Assembly: GCA_951812925.1 (NCBI GenBank)
Contig: OX638370.1
Span: 119,116,897-119,180,896 of the forward strand
Source of the DNA: Calliopum simillimum
Lineage: Eukaryota > Arthropoda > Insecta > Diptera > Lauxaniidae
Direction of reading: 5' to 3'
Length of the DNA stretch: 64,000 nucleotides
Shown: positions 11,494 to 21,822 of the stretch, piece by piece
Numbering within the stretch: position 1 is the stretch's first letter
How the letters are laid out: each line of letters starts with the position of its first letter
Notes under the pieces: generated by a model
Seen by the model: only the letters and a program-made list of their open reading frames with translations
What the model was told of the DNA's origin: nothing
Databases searched by the model: none
Program-made: the position numbers and the translations under genes

Positions 11494-12789
11494 ATTTTAA
11501 TGTAAAATTTTCTCAAGAAAAAGACATTCTCACATGTGGTGTTAGCATTCTGTACCCCACCATCAAGATGTAGCAAACATTCGCAGGCGTTAAATTATTC
11601 TGACATTTTGGTATTTTCCCCTACCTTACGGTTGCTGTTAGAACGAGAAGGCAGCCATAACATTTAGGTTGAAAACTGTAGCAACTCATTTCCATGAACT
11701 TAAGCTCTGCTGTAAAGTGCACTTGTGGCCTTGTTTGTCCAATTCGCTACGCCACCACAAACATCACTACTGCTGGCGCAAGGATATCAGGTTCCCTTAA
11801 GAAACTCACTATAGTTATGGTGAGTGCACAATGAAGACATTTATTTGGTTGTAGAAGCAAAACAAAGAACTTACAAGAAAAAAAATAGCGAAATATGCGG
11901 CATGCCGCCTAAAAGTGCGCAATACAATTTGCATAATCCAGCGTTGCAATGCAAATGAGAGCAAATTGAATATAGCTTAGGAGTGTCGGTCGGTCACAGC
12001 GGTAATAAAGATGATGCTGAGTGTGGAAAATGAATTTTATGTTTTATTGCTGCTTAAAAAAATCGCATTAAAGTCCAATAGGCATATTTCTTCTTTTTCA
12101 AGCTATTACAGTTCTTAACAATTTACTGAATCATTTTTATAGATTAAATATTTCACTAAGATAGGCGTGGCCCCTGTTTTTTCAAAAAATGGTACTTAGC
12201 CTTAGAAAAACCTAACCAAAATCACTTGAAGATTGTCAAACTTATTAACATTTTCATGTAACCCAAGAGTTTAAAAGCCAATATTGGCATCTCCTCGTAG
12301 GAAGAGTTCTAAAGTGGCTTTTCATTCTTATGGTGAGACCCAGTATTCAAAATTTCTACATTTTGTATATCTTTCGCTTTATCAAAATACCTCTTCTTAT
12401 TATATAAAATAATGTACATATATAAAATAATATAAATTATGCAGCTGCTGTTATCAGGCGCTTGGTCCCCACGATATCACCCTTAAGACAATCGGTTCTA
12501 AGCCCTTTGGATCTATATTATTGCTGCTTAGTGTCTGAACAATTTTTGCAACGTTAACAGTATTCTAGAAAGTAAAAAAAAAAGAAAAAAGATATGTAAA
12601 AACAAATCATCAATAAATATATGTTATGTATTATGTACAAAAATGTTAGACTGGATCCACGCTGCGAGAGCAGGCTCCAGACTTGGGGCTGAGACTTATG
12701 AGGCAAAACAAAACTTGCGGCAAATAATTCTAATCTTTTGAATCAAACACTCTTAATGTTTGACAATAAAAAAAAAAAAAATTGTTGTC
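11494..12789. other. non-coding DNA
   Basis: No gene recognised between the FREP-A 3' end and the tRNA-like repeat. Base composition is mixed, with somewhat higher GC at 11530-11800, but no frame with a domain was found. Confidence 0.4.
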
Positions 12790-12866
12790 GAATGACCTCA
12801 CTAGGGTTCAAACCTAAGACATTCCGACTGATAGACTGAGACTTATCCTCTACACCACTGACGTAT
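12790..12866 (-). repeat. tRNA-like sequence with T tract, copy 1
   Basis: On the minus strand there is an A-box-like AGTGGTGTAGAGGATAAG and a B-box-like GGTTTGAACCC (12804-12814 on plus), then a T run. A cloverleaf is imperfect, so this is more likely a tRNA-derived retroposon or pseudo-tRNA than a working tRNA gene. Related sequences are at 13740, 19472, 52855 and 53156. Confidence 0.45.
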
Positions 12867-12984
12867 GTTATATTGTGACGCAAGTATCAAATTTTTGTTT
12901 CAACGAACGCTTTTTGTTAGAAACTTTATGAATATTTACAAATATTTATGAAGTTTTTGTTCAACGAACACGGCTACGTAGTTT

Positions 12985-13602
12985 GTATATGAAGCACTCC
13001 ACGCCAAGTGTACCAGCTCGAAAGTTTTTTTTTCTCTGATTTCGCTCAATCGCTCTGGCAGTATGGTAGATCCGGTGTGCAAGAACAACAATCCAGGAGG
13101 ATTTGGTTCTAGTACCATTTGTTGTAAAAATAGAGGGTGTTGAAGTTATCGTTTTTTAGTCATTTTCATGAAAAGGGTATTTTTTCAAAAATTTATAGCT
13201 TACATTAAAGTTTGTAAATTGAAAAATCTAAGTTACTGGTCCCATTCATTTTGAAGTGTTCTTTTTATAAAAAAATTTTGTACACTTAAAAATACTTTTG
13301 AATTTTTTTTAAAAAACCTCTTCGATTTTTTTTTTTTTAAATACATACTTTAAATTAAAGCATAATTTATAAGCTTTAAAATGAGTCATACTTTTGAGTC
13401 ATACACAAGATGGAATTCGGACGCTACATGGGAGTTTTTGGCTTTTGAACGCCCGCGGCTGGACAAAATCTTTTTTTACTCGAGAGGAAAGCATTTTACG
13501 TAAAAAGTGTACTAATCAAAAAATGTTTAGAATCGTCTAAGAAATTTGTGTGGATTTTTTTTTTTTGGAGCTGGTTCACTTGGCGTGGAGTGCTTCATAT
13601 AC
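12985..13602. mobile_element. 620-bp TIR element 'GTATATGAAGCACTCCACGC'
   Basis: The left 38 bases begin GTATATGAAGCACTCCACGC and continue CAAGTGTACCAGCTCGAAA. The right end is the reverse complement with only about two differences (GTGAACCAGCTCCAAA). There is no transposase frame. It is a non-autonomous DNA transposon of unassigned superfamily. Confidence 0.75.
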
Positions 13603-13739
13603 AATTTGATATTCGAATGCTTTATTGTGTATTTATGTAATTTAACAAAAGTAAATATCTTAAAAAAAAGGTAAATAGAGAAGTGAACTAATCAAAATGT
13701 GAAATAAAAAAAAATAAAAAATTTTGTAAAAAAATTACT

Positions 13740-13812
13740 CACACTATGATTTGAGCCCGCGCCCATGGATGCGAAATATTTTTATGATTTGTCGCAACCG
13801 GTGGTTCGTCGA
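13740..13812 (-). repeat. tRNA-like sequence, copy 2 (degenerate)
   Basis: On the minus strand a B-box-like GGGCTCAAATCATAG is followed by a short T tract. The A box is unclear. It is included because position, orientation and the trailing T run match the other four copies. Confidence 0.3.
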
Positions 13813-14431
13813 ACTTGCAGAAATATTTCCGATGACTTATTTTTTATTTGTATCAAGTGAAATATTTTTCCTAGTGTTTGCTGCAAATACTTATTACTTG
13901 GGATAAAAGATAAATGTTTGCTTGAAATAATAAGTGTTTGTTTTAAATATTCTGTTACTGGCCGCAAATACTTTCCAAACTCTTTTTTCCGAATGCAGCT
14001 CTATAGATAGGTAAGTATGTAATTTCTTAAGCTTTAGTAACTTTTATGTGAAAACTTTTACTTTTTTTAAAAAAAAAACTTTTTCTAAAAAATCTTTTTT
14101 AAAAAGTTAGATTTTTTAAAAAGTTTTTATGATCAAAGTTTTTATAAACTTTTGTGCAAGAAAATAACTTTTCAAAAATTAAATATTTAAAACCTTTTAA
14201 ATAAAAGTTTAAAGTTCTAGCCGCAACAGAAGGTTTTTTTTTTGGATCAAAACCTTCTATGTTCTAACAGCCTTGCATACCTTAACCCAGAAGACAAACT
14301 AATGTTATTGAACTCCTCTAGAGTTGCAGTACTACTCAAATATTTATGGCACAATAACACTCTACTTAAATGAGATCAAGGTGCATGGATCATATAACTT
14401 AAATCTACCCAATATATTGTCTAACACTCAC

Positions 14432-15055
14432 CATTGCTGCATCTGCCATTTGTTGAAAATTCGAACTACGCAGTGCCTTGTAGAATTCTGCGAAATCAGC
14501 ATTACGCTGGCGCTTTTCTTCGATCATGCTCACATAGCTGTTACGCGGCAAATGTTCCAACAGCTCCTCAACGAATGAGGTAAAACTACGATAATGTCGC
14601 AGAACAGTATCTTCACCCGAATAGGGTAGCAATTCTATTTGCACTGGTATATTATCGATTGTATTTTCCAGCTGTTGACGCTTAAACTCGCAAAATGTTT
14701 GTTGATCAGTTTGTTGAAACTGATCGTTACCTACATCGTTCTCGGTTAAAAGATGCAAAAAATTGAGAATTTCCAAAATTTCTGGTAGTCCCTCGGCTTT
14801 CTGTATCAGTTTCTTGAAATCGTTGCTACGTAAAAATTTTACTGCATGACGAAAATCACCATCAATGACAAAATGTTTGGCCACAATTTCATCAATTGTT
14901 GTTTGTGGTATTAGATTAAGGAAATCCTTGAGTTCATTGATAACTTCTGGCTTGTAGTTTGGCGAGTTGGATAGCAAATGAATTGGTGCCCGAGTGTTTG
15001 ATTCTGCTGTTGCTATCGTAATGGAAAGTAAAAATATCGACAAAAATGTGTGCAT
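14432..15055 (-). CDS. insect allergen-related repeat (G12-like) gene, exon 1
   Basis: The exon encodes 208 residues from ATG at 15055 to a GTGAGT donor in phase 0 (GCAATG|GTGAGT), so the gene continues at lower coordinates. Residues 1-18 are a signal peptide (FLSIFLLSITIATAES). Residues 40-208 match the insect allergen-related repeat family (PF06757: cockroach Bla g 1, mosquito G12). The first half has DFLNLIP, an alanine/lysine-rich helix, FLRSNDFKKLI and LPEILEILNFLH. The second half has FVEELLEHLPRNSYVSMI and FYKALRSSNFQQM. Family members are secreted gut proteins that enclose lipids. The 3' exon, expected to encode the last helix, was not found in 1-14431. The intron falls at the same domain position and phase as in the second G12-like gene of the window. 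Confidence 0.85.
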
Positions 15056-16406
15056 TTTTTGTATGTAATATACATAAATCTAATAGTGAATTGTTTTGAC
15101 TTTTTTTTTTTGTTTATAATATTTATTTAATAAATAAAGAAATGTATTTTTCTTTTTTCAATTGTTGTAACTCGTGCGTAAAATTGTTAATTTTATTTCT
15201 TTATTTGAACGTTCGCTTAAGATCGCTATTGAAATAAGACTACTTTCGCGTGAACGTCCTTATCAGCAACGACCTATTTAAGCGATATACTTCAATGTAA
15301 ATATGTACATACGCTGATCAGTAGTAAAAATATCGCACAATCTCTAAGCAAATAAACTTAATGCGACCGTTCAGTGATGGGCAACGCAATTTGTGCTGAA
15401 TCGACAGAATTTGTAGTTGACTTCGTTCATATGGTTCTCTTCACAAATGATCTTGAAATATAGAAGCGGAATTTAATCAACAAGTCTGTTTATTATTAAT
15501 AAAAATATGTAAATACTTGAGAAAGATACCTGCTGAAAGCGTAATAATAAACAGTCAAAGAATTAAAACCGCATTCTGTAGAATTTTGAAACTCTGAAGC
15601 TGCGTTGGTGTCCAAAATGTGATGAATGATTCGTAAACTAAAGGCGCAATACGAAAACTACCAACATAGCCTTTAGTTTCTAAAAAAGCACTGCCTATTA
15701 CTAAACTGTACACGGTAAAAATTTTAGTTTAATTTTAAAACCAAAAAGTATTTAAATAGAACAATACCAAAAAATGTACTATTTTAAACTATTTTGGAAT
15801 AAATTTTATACTTTTCGGAATTTAATACCAAAAGAAATCAAAAGTAAAAAAAGTGAACCATGACTTTTATCTATCTATATGATCGTCTTATTGAATTTGA
15901 AAAATGAGATTTAACCTGAAATACATTGGAATAGCAGAACATAGTTGGACAGTACTGCATACGATTCGTTTTATGGTTTCATTTTTCATAAATAAATATG
16001 AGAGTAATACGTAGTAAGGTGATTGCCCTACAAGCAATTGATTAAAGAAAAAATAAAATGCAGCTAAAGATTTGATTCCTGATAAGATATAAGCTACTGT
16101 AAATAAAAAATATTAATTTTAGCTATTCATTAGAAATGAAATGATATTCGTGTTTAATTGTATCTGGTTTTTATAAAAATACTTAAAAAAATATTTAATT
16201 TAATAATGTAAGACAGTGCAACACGAAAAATTCAAACAAATTTTTGAATGCTGTTTCTGAAAGTACGTAATATTACTAGCAAAACTCTATTGGGGTTTTG
16301 CTTGTTTGGCTGCAGGTCGAATGTTATAGCACTTTATAAACTGTGCTTAAAACCGATTTTTTCAAGTTTCCGCAAAACCGTTCCGAGAAATAATTTAATA
16401 ATATTA
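15056..16406. other. upstream region of the G12-like gene; otherwise non-coding
   Basis: Contains the presumed promoter of the minus-strand gene starting at 15055. No other gene or structured repeat recognised. Confidence 0.4.
15259..15264 (-). promoter_or_regulatory. GATAAG motif upstream of the G12-like gene
   Basis: CTGATAAGGA on the minus strand lies about 200 bases upstream of the ATG. GATA sites are common in insect midgut promoters. A single match has little weight. Confidence 0.2.
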
Positions 16407-16616
16407 GAGCCATGAATAAACTAAACAACTCTTTTAAAGCATGCCAATAGCATTTGGGTACTCCTTGATACCGTTTTGTTCCTACACATCTACAAATATC
16501 TTTTTTTCTAACATTAAAAAATTTTTCGAGAATTTTATGATTTTGAGGCGCAAAAACGGTATCAAGGAGAACTCAAATATAATTGCTCTAAAGTATTGTT
16601 TAGTTTAGTCATGGTT
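16407..16616. mobile_element. 210-bp hairpin MITE
   Basis: The left arm 'GAGCCATGAATAAACTAAAC' and the inner block CTCCTTGATACCGTTTT are repeated in reverse complement at the right end ('AACCATGACTAAACTAAAC' and TCTCCTTGATACCGTTTTT when read from the minus strand). Non-coding. Confidence 0.6.
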
Positions 16617-16900
16617 ATAATTTTGTTTGAATTGCATACTAAAATACAGAACAGTTTGGCAGTTATTACCAAAAATGATATAACTTTTCGACATTTTTGT
16701 GTTTTTGAGGTTCAAGGACCAATTTTTTCGGGTCAGCTTGTTAAACACTTTTTTTTTTTCCTGAGCTTATATTGTAGCTACAATTTTATTGACGACTTAA
16801 AAAAAAAAACTTAAACAGTTAACGAGATATTGCTGTGTCACCTATAAAAAAAAAAATTTTGAACCCAAATCTTCGCTTATTAAACGAGCTAAAATTGTAA

Positions 16901-17300
16901 ATGTTGCTCCATTACAAGTAAAAGGCACTAAATGGGATTTTTCTAGTTTTTTTGTTATTTATTATGTCTTATCCAAAATATTATAGTCTTTAGTTTGGTA
17001 AGACCCATTAAGCTATATCTCTGTTAAAAATGGTTTTATTCATCATAAAAGTAAAATCAAAACGACGATTTCCGTAAAAAAAAACAAAATTTAATTTTGT
17101 GAACATCGCCCCTATACAAGCTAAAAGTACTAAGTCAGTTTTTCCGAGTTTTGAAGTATTTGGTATTTCTGGTTCAAAATATTATAGACAATAGTTTGCA
17201 AAGACCCATTTAGCCATATCTCTGTTAAAAATTGGTTATTTTCATCATGAAAGTAAAAGCAAAACAACGTTTTCCATATAAAACAAAAAAAATTAATTTT
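16901..17300 (+). repeat. two tandem ~200-base units
   Basis: Copy 1 is about 16901-17100 and copy 2 about 17101-17300. Shared blocks are CAAAATATTATAG, AGACCCATT(A/T)AGC, ATATCTCTGTTAAAAAT, TCATCAT(A/G)AAAGTAAAA and a closing GAACATC. Part of copy 2 (AAAGTACTAAGTCAGTTTTT) reappears inverted at about 17926-17945, on the other side of the two elements that follow. Confidence 0.6.
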
Positions 17301-17322
17301 TTGAACATCAATTATCTCAAAA

Positions 17323-17509
17323 TTACCCAGTGTGCCAGACGGTTCATATCTCCGCTTTTTTATTCATTACAGATCCGTTACTAATCCGTTTCCGGGAGAA
17401 ATTCCATTTTTTTTTGGGAATCTCTCCCGCAAACGGATCAGTAACGGATCAGTAACGGATCCGTAACGGATAAAACAGCGGAGATATGAACCGTCTGGCA
17501 CACTGGGTA
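17323..17509. mobile_element. 187-bp TA-flanked MITE with AACGGATC repeats
   Basis: TA-CCCAGTGTGCCAGACGGTTC at the left matches GAACCGTCTGGCACACTGGG-TA at the right, with a near-perfect palindrome of over 30 bases. Internal 12-base units CAGTAACGGATC are repeated. The TA target duplication suggests a Tc1/mariner-type non-autonomous element. Confidence 0.8.
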
Positions 17510-17920
17510 GTCTTGAAAAATTTCTAAGACCAAGACCAAGATGCTGATATCATTGCAAGACCAAGACCAAGACCATAGCAATCTTGGACTTGGTCTTTAA
17601 AGCGATAATCGTCAAGCCCATGACTGCTTTTCAGTAATTTAATTTTATAGTTAATAGGTGTTTCACGCCCGTTTCGAGGATAAATCATACCTCAAGTTAA
17701 AGTTTGGCATTTTTGGAAAAATAAGATTTCCAAATTTTGAATACTCAATAACCTCTAGAAAGTTTTTCTACACCAAAACTTAATGACCAAGACCAAGACC
17801 AATATCAAAAAGTTCAATATCAAAAACAAGACCAGTACTCAATGAGCAAGATTAAGACCAAGGCAAAGACTGCTACGGTCTTGGTCTTGGTCTTGGTTTG
17901 CTCATCACTACAAAACTTGA
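17510..17920. repeat. dispersed repeat, GACCAAGAC type, copy 2
   Basis: The left part has repeated CCAAGA units and the right part has repeated TCTTGG units, so the ends are inverted relative to each other. The internal body aligns with 881-1140. It directly abuts the preceding MITE. Confidence 0.6.
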
Positions 17921-19471
17921 AAAACTGACTTAGTACTTTTCACCCTTTTCCGAAAACGACTTAAGCAATTTGAATGAAACTTGGAGGTGTAATGCATATT
18001 AGTATGGAATGAAGATCTGTCTACGACGCTGACATCGATACTTCCCTTAAATTATCATATTGAGTCCATGTCACTCTTTCAACGTGATAATTCGAAGAGA
18101 CGTCAATTCCTGTACAAAGCGATTCTTTTAATGGGAATTATTTTTTCTTTTGTTCATTTTTCCCAATTTTGTGTGAATTTATGAATAGTTTTTTGCCAAC
18201 TTTTTTCCATTTTTAAATATGTAGGTACATATACCTATGTATGTGTGTAGTATATATGAGCGCGTCGGGTTTTTATGCATTTTTTATTTATACACCATGG
18301 TCGTTTTTTCTATGCCGCTGGGAATTTCATTTGAATTTCATTTTGAATTATTAGATTTGTGTGTTAACAGTTGAGTTAAATTGAATTGAAACGAGTTGAA
18401 TTGAGTTGAGTTGGGCAAAAGAGCAAACAAAAAAAGAAAAAAAAGTTTACTAAAACGACCAGCAACTATTGACAGTTCAAATAGTTTATTAATAAATAAT
18501 GTTCACTGTCATGGCGGTCATAATAAAATGATTTTCATACAAACTGAATTAAAAGAGCATAACAAAAAAAAAATAAATACGGGAAATTGTTTTTTTTTTT
18601 AACATTTTTTCTAAAGAATATTTGTATACTTCGGCATTTTATCAAATTCTCGTACAATTTTCAATTTATATAAATAAGCTTTGTGGTCTTATGAAATAAA
18701 GGATATTTTGGCATGAAATCGAAATGAAATGAATTTTTTTAAATTTATCACATACATATATGTTAGTTCGTTTGCCTCTGAATGTTATATGTTCCTTCAA
18801 CATACATCTGCGTTAAATACATAGTTTTAATTGTTTCATTAGCGGCATCAAATCGCTCTCTTTTTTTAAACTCGTAAACCTTTCCTGGTTCGATGCTAAT
18901 GTACTGTAAAAATTTAGTAAAACTCGGTCGGATAGTTTCCGGGTCCATGAGGGACAGACACAGTTTTATATACATATCCAGGTTAAAAACGAAAACAATT
19001 ACATATTTAATTACATGTGTAGGTACTTAGAAATATGTAGAAAATTAAAAAAAATCGGTCATTTACACATTTTAATATGCAGATCGCAATAGTGGGAATT
19101 GAAAAAACCAAAGAAAGCTATATGTCCCAAAACGCAATTATACATTTAAACGAAACGAGTTTTTGTGAGAAATAAATCACCCCAAAAGAGGAACATGAAA
19201 ACTATACCATACATGCTATGACTGAGGACAAAAAGTTTTTCCATTTTCATTCGAATTGAATTTTCAAGTTTTTCACATGCATATGAAACATTTTACATAA
19301 ATTCATACCCAAGTAGAAAAGGCGAACTTCAAAAGGTGACACTTTTTCAGCCATAAGAGGATGTCGCCGGATGTAAGCGTCATAAAGCTTAGCGTAGCCT
19401 TCCGGGAAAAGCGATTTTTGAAGCGCTTGTGCATAATGCAGCGCTTACCTTTTAATTAAAAAAAAAAAAAA
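17921..19471. other. mostly non-coding; one unexplained minus-strand frame
   Basis: The minus frame at 18763-18975 reads well (for example EPGKVYEFKKRERFDAANET) and has an internal TTTTTACAG acceptor-like site at its middle. This could be a real small exon or a transposon scrap. No family was recognised and no partner exon found, so no gene is called. Confidence 0.3.
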
Positions 19472-19530
19472 CCAACTGACAATGCGGGGATTCGAACCGG
19501 AGTCCATATGAATGGAACCACATTCTTATT
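19472..19530 (-). repeat. tRNA-like sequence with T tract, copy 3
   Basis: On the minus strand a strong B-box/T-arm-like CCGGTTCGAATCCCCGCA is followed by GTCAGTTGG and a run of T. No convincing A box or anticodon stem was found upstream. Confidence 0.4.
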
Positions 19531-19679
19531 TAATTTCAATTAGAAACTTGTAAGATCAGTAGAACCCTGACCTTAATGATGTAGATCAGGTCGGGGCAAG
19601 TTTAGGAGAGAGAGTTTATGTGTGAGTGAAAATAGATAGCACAGCCAAACAACGATTTTGTTGCAGGGCAGAAAAATTT

Positions 19680-20190
19680 AATTTCTGAAGGAATTTTCTG
19701 CATAGAATTCAAATTCGAGGTCAGAATTGGCCCAATAGTTCTAGATTTTTAGATTTTTGAGTTTTAAAACTCAAACATTGCCATTTTTGAGATTTGCTGC
19801 AGATAACACAAATCTTTTTTTATATTTCTTATCTAATTTTTTCACGTAGTGCTACTATTTTTCTTTAAAACAAGCTCTTGAAAAGTGTAGTAGATGCTTT
19901 CTTCAAAAGCTATAGTCGTTTTTAGATGACATCACTAAATTCATAGACTGATGTCATTGTAAATCGGCCATAACTTCTGACGTAAGCATCGGATGTCACT
20001 TTTCAAGTAATCATTTTTAAGAAAAAGAGTAGCACTACGTGATGGTGAAACAAATTATTGTGCAGTCTGCATCTAACCTCAAAATTAACCGTGTTCGTGT
20101 TCTTAACCTCAAATATTTAGAAATCTACACCTGATGAGCCAATTTTGATGTCGAATTCGGATTTTACGCGGAAAATTTCTTCGGAATTGA
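19680..20190. mobile_element. ~510-bp foldback element
   Basis: The two halves are imperfect reverse complements. Outer blocks are GAATTTTCTGCATAGAATTC versus (reversed right) GAAATTTTCCGCGTAAAATCC. Inner blocks are TCACGTAGTGCTACTATTTT versus TCACGTAGTGCTACTCTTTT. CTTGAAAAGTG is also inverted near the centre. Non-coding. Confidence 0.6.
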
Positions 20191-21642
20191 CAAACCACTA
20201 GCATGCAACAGTCACATATCCAATCTAAGAGATAAAAAATGAGAGCTTAATTGACCTATGAAGTGGCAATCACTGTTGGAAGCGTATAAAATTTGTTAAA
20301 AAAAATACTTATATTTCTCTCTCCAAACAGAATTTGATATCGAATGCCTCCTGCATTCAACCAAAAGTTATTGTATAAGAACTAGTAAATTTCTATGGGA
20401 ACAAACTCTTAAAAGGTGATTTCTTAAGAAACGCTTAAAATATTTCCCCTTGGGTTCGTACGTGAAACCAATTGGATATTTACCTCACTACCTATTTAGT
20501 CAAGGAGAAAAGGGAAAATGACTATCTTGCTCAGGCGATCAGGTACGAATTTTGTTCTAACGATTAGTCTTTAAATAAAGAAAACTCTTTCTACCTAAGC
20601 CAAATTCTTCGAGATGACCAAAATTTGTTTCTTTTTTTTTTTTTTTTCCTTCAAGACTATCGCTTAGACAATGTAGCCCGAGTTCGAGTTCAGTAGCTTG
20701 ATTTCATGTAGGTTTTTTTTTTTGCTATCATTCGGAGATACATAGTTTACAGCAGGCTTACACAAAAGGTTATAGTAAGCTTTAAGATGCGTACATCCTA
20801 CAGCTCTTTTTTCAGTACATTAAGACCGACAGTGTCCATTTGCTATTTTTAGTTGCAATGTAAGGTGCTAACTTCTTTTTACCCAGGTAAACGTGTCAGC
20901 ATCAATTCAACGAAAAGTACCTTGTTCCAACTGGGCATTGACATGCGTGACATTGTGTGAGTGTATACATTAAATAGAAGATTTTTTTTCCAAAAAGTGA
21001 TGTCTGAATATGTGTGTGTACTTTTGTGTGTGAAAATATCCATCAGCATATAAATTGCTTCGTTTTGAATTTTCCAATGTTTTTTTTTTATTCCATTTTT
21101 TGTATTTTTTGTTGTTGTGCCTAGGGAAGCCGGTCGGTGTTTCGTTAAGGTTTTTGTCGAATTCTTTTTTTATTTGTTGTTGCTGCTGCTGTTATTCTTT
21201 TGACAGTTGTCCAAAAATGGCCTATAGCCTAAACGGCCATTTTTTTTTTGTTAATGCTTATTTTTTATCTGTTTTTTCTGGAAACTCTCGAGTGTGAGTT
21301 TTTTTTTATGCATTATTTACATTTACAGCATTTGCATTTTACCTTAACCCTCAATGGCTTGTGGGGGCTCGCATTTGCATTAGCTTCAATTGTAACTTTA
21401 GTTGTAGTTATCAAACTATTAGAATATTATGCCGATTTCGAATTGTAGAACGAATGGTTCGTGCAAGCTCTGAACAAAAAATAAGCGGATTCCGATTAGA
21501 AGCCGTTGCATTTTCCGTTTATGCAAGTTTCATGAGAACTAGAAGGAATACTGTGCGTAAAATTTTCTGCTTAAGATTATACGAAATTCCGTGCAAAATG
21601 TTTCAAAAACTTTCTAAAATTGTTAGCATTTTCTAAAAATAC
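20191..21642. other. non-coding DNA
   Basis: No gene recognised. T-rich tracts and short chance frames only. Confidence 0.4.
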
Positions 21643-21822
21643 ATTTCATTTCATTTCATTTCATTTCATTTCATTTCATTTCATTTCATTTCATTTCATT
21701 TCATTTCATTTCATTTCATTTCATTTCATTTCATTTCATTTCATTTCATTTCATTTCATTTCATTTCATTTCATTTCATTTCATTTCATTTCATTTCATT
21801 TTATTTTATTTTATTTTATATT
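21643..21822 (+). repeat. (ATTTC)n then (ATTTT)n pentanucleotide microsatellite
   Basis: About 31 uninterrupted copies of ATTTC (21643-21800) run directly into several ATTTT units (to about 21822). The uninterrupted state suggests a recent, probably length-variable array. A 70-residue frame made of FHFIS repeats here is not a gene. Confidence 0.95.

Noticed and set aside
18763..18975. Minus frame containing EPGKVYEFKKRERF
   Set aside because: Composition looks coding and an acceptor-like TTTTTACAG is present, but no family was recognised and no flanking exon found. Left as unexplained rather than called a gene.
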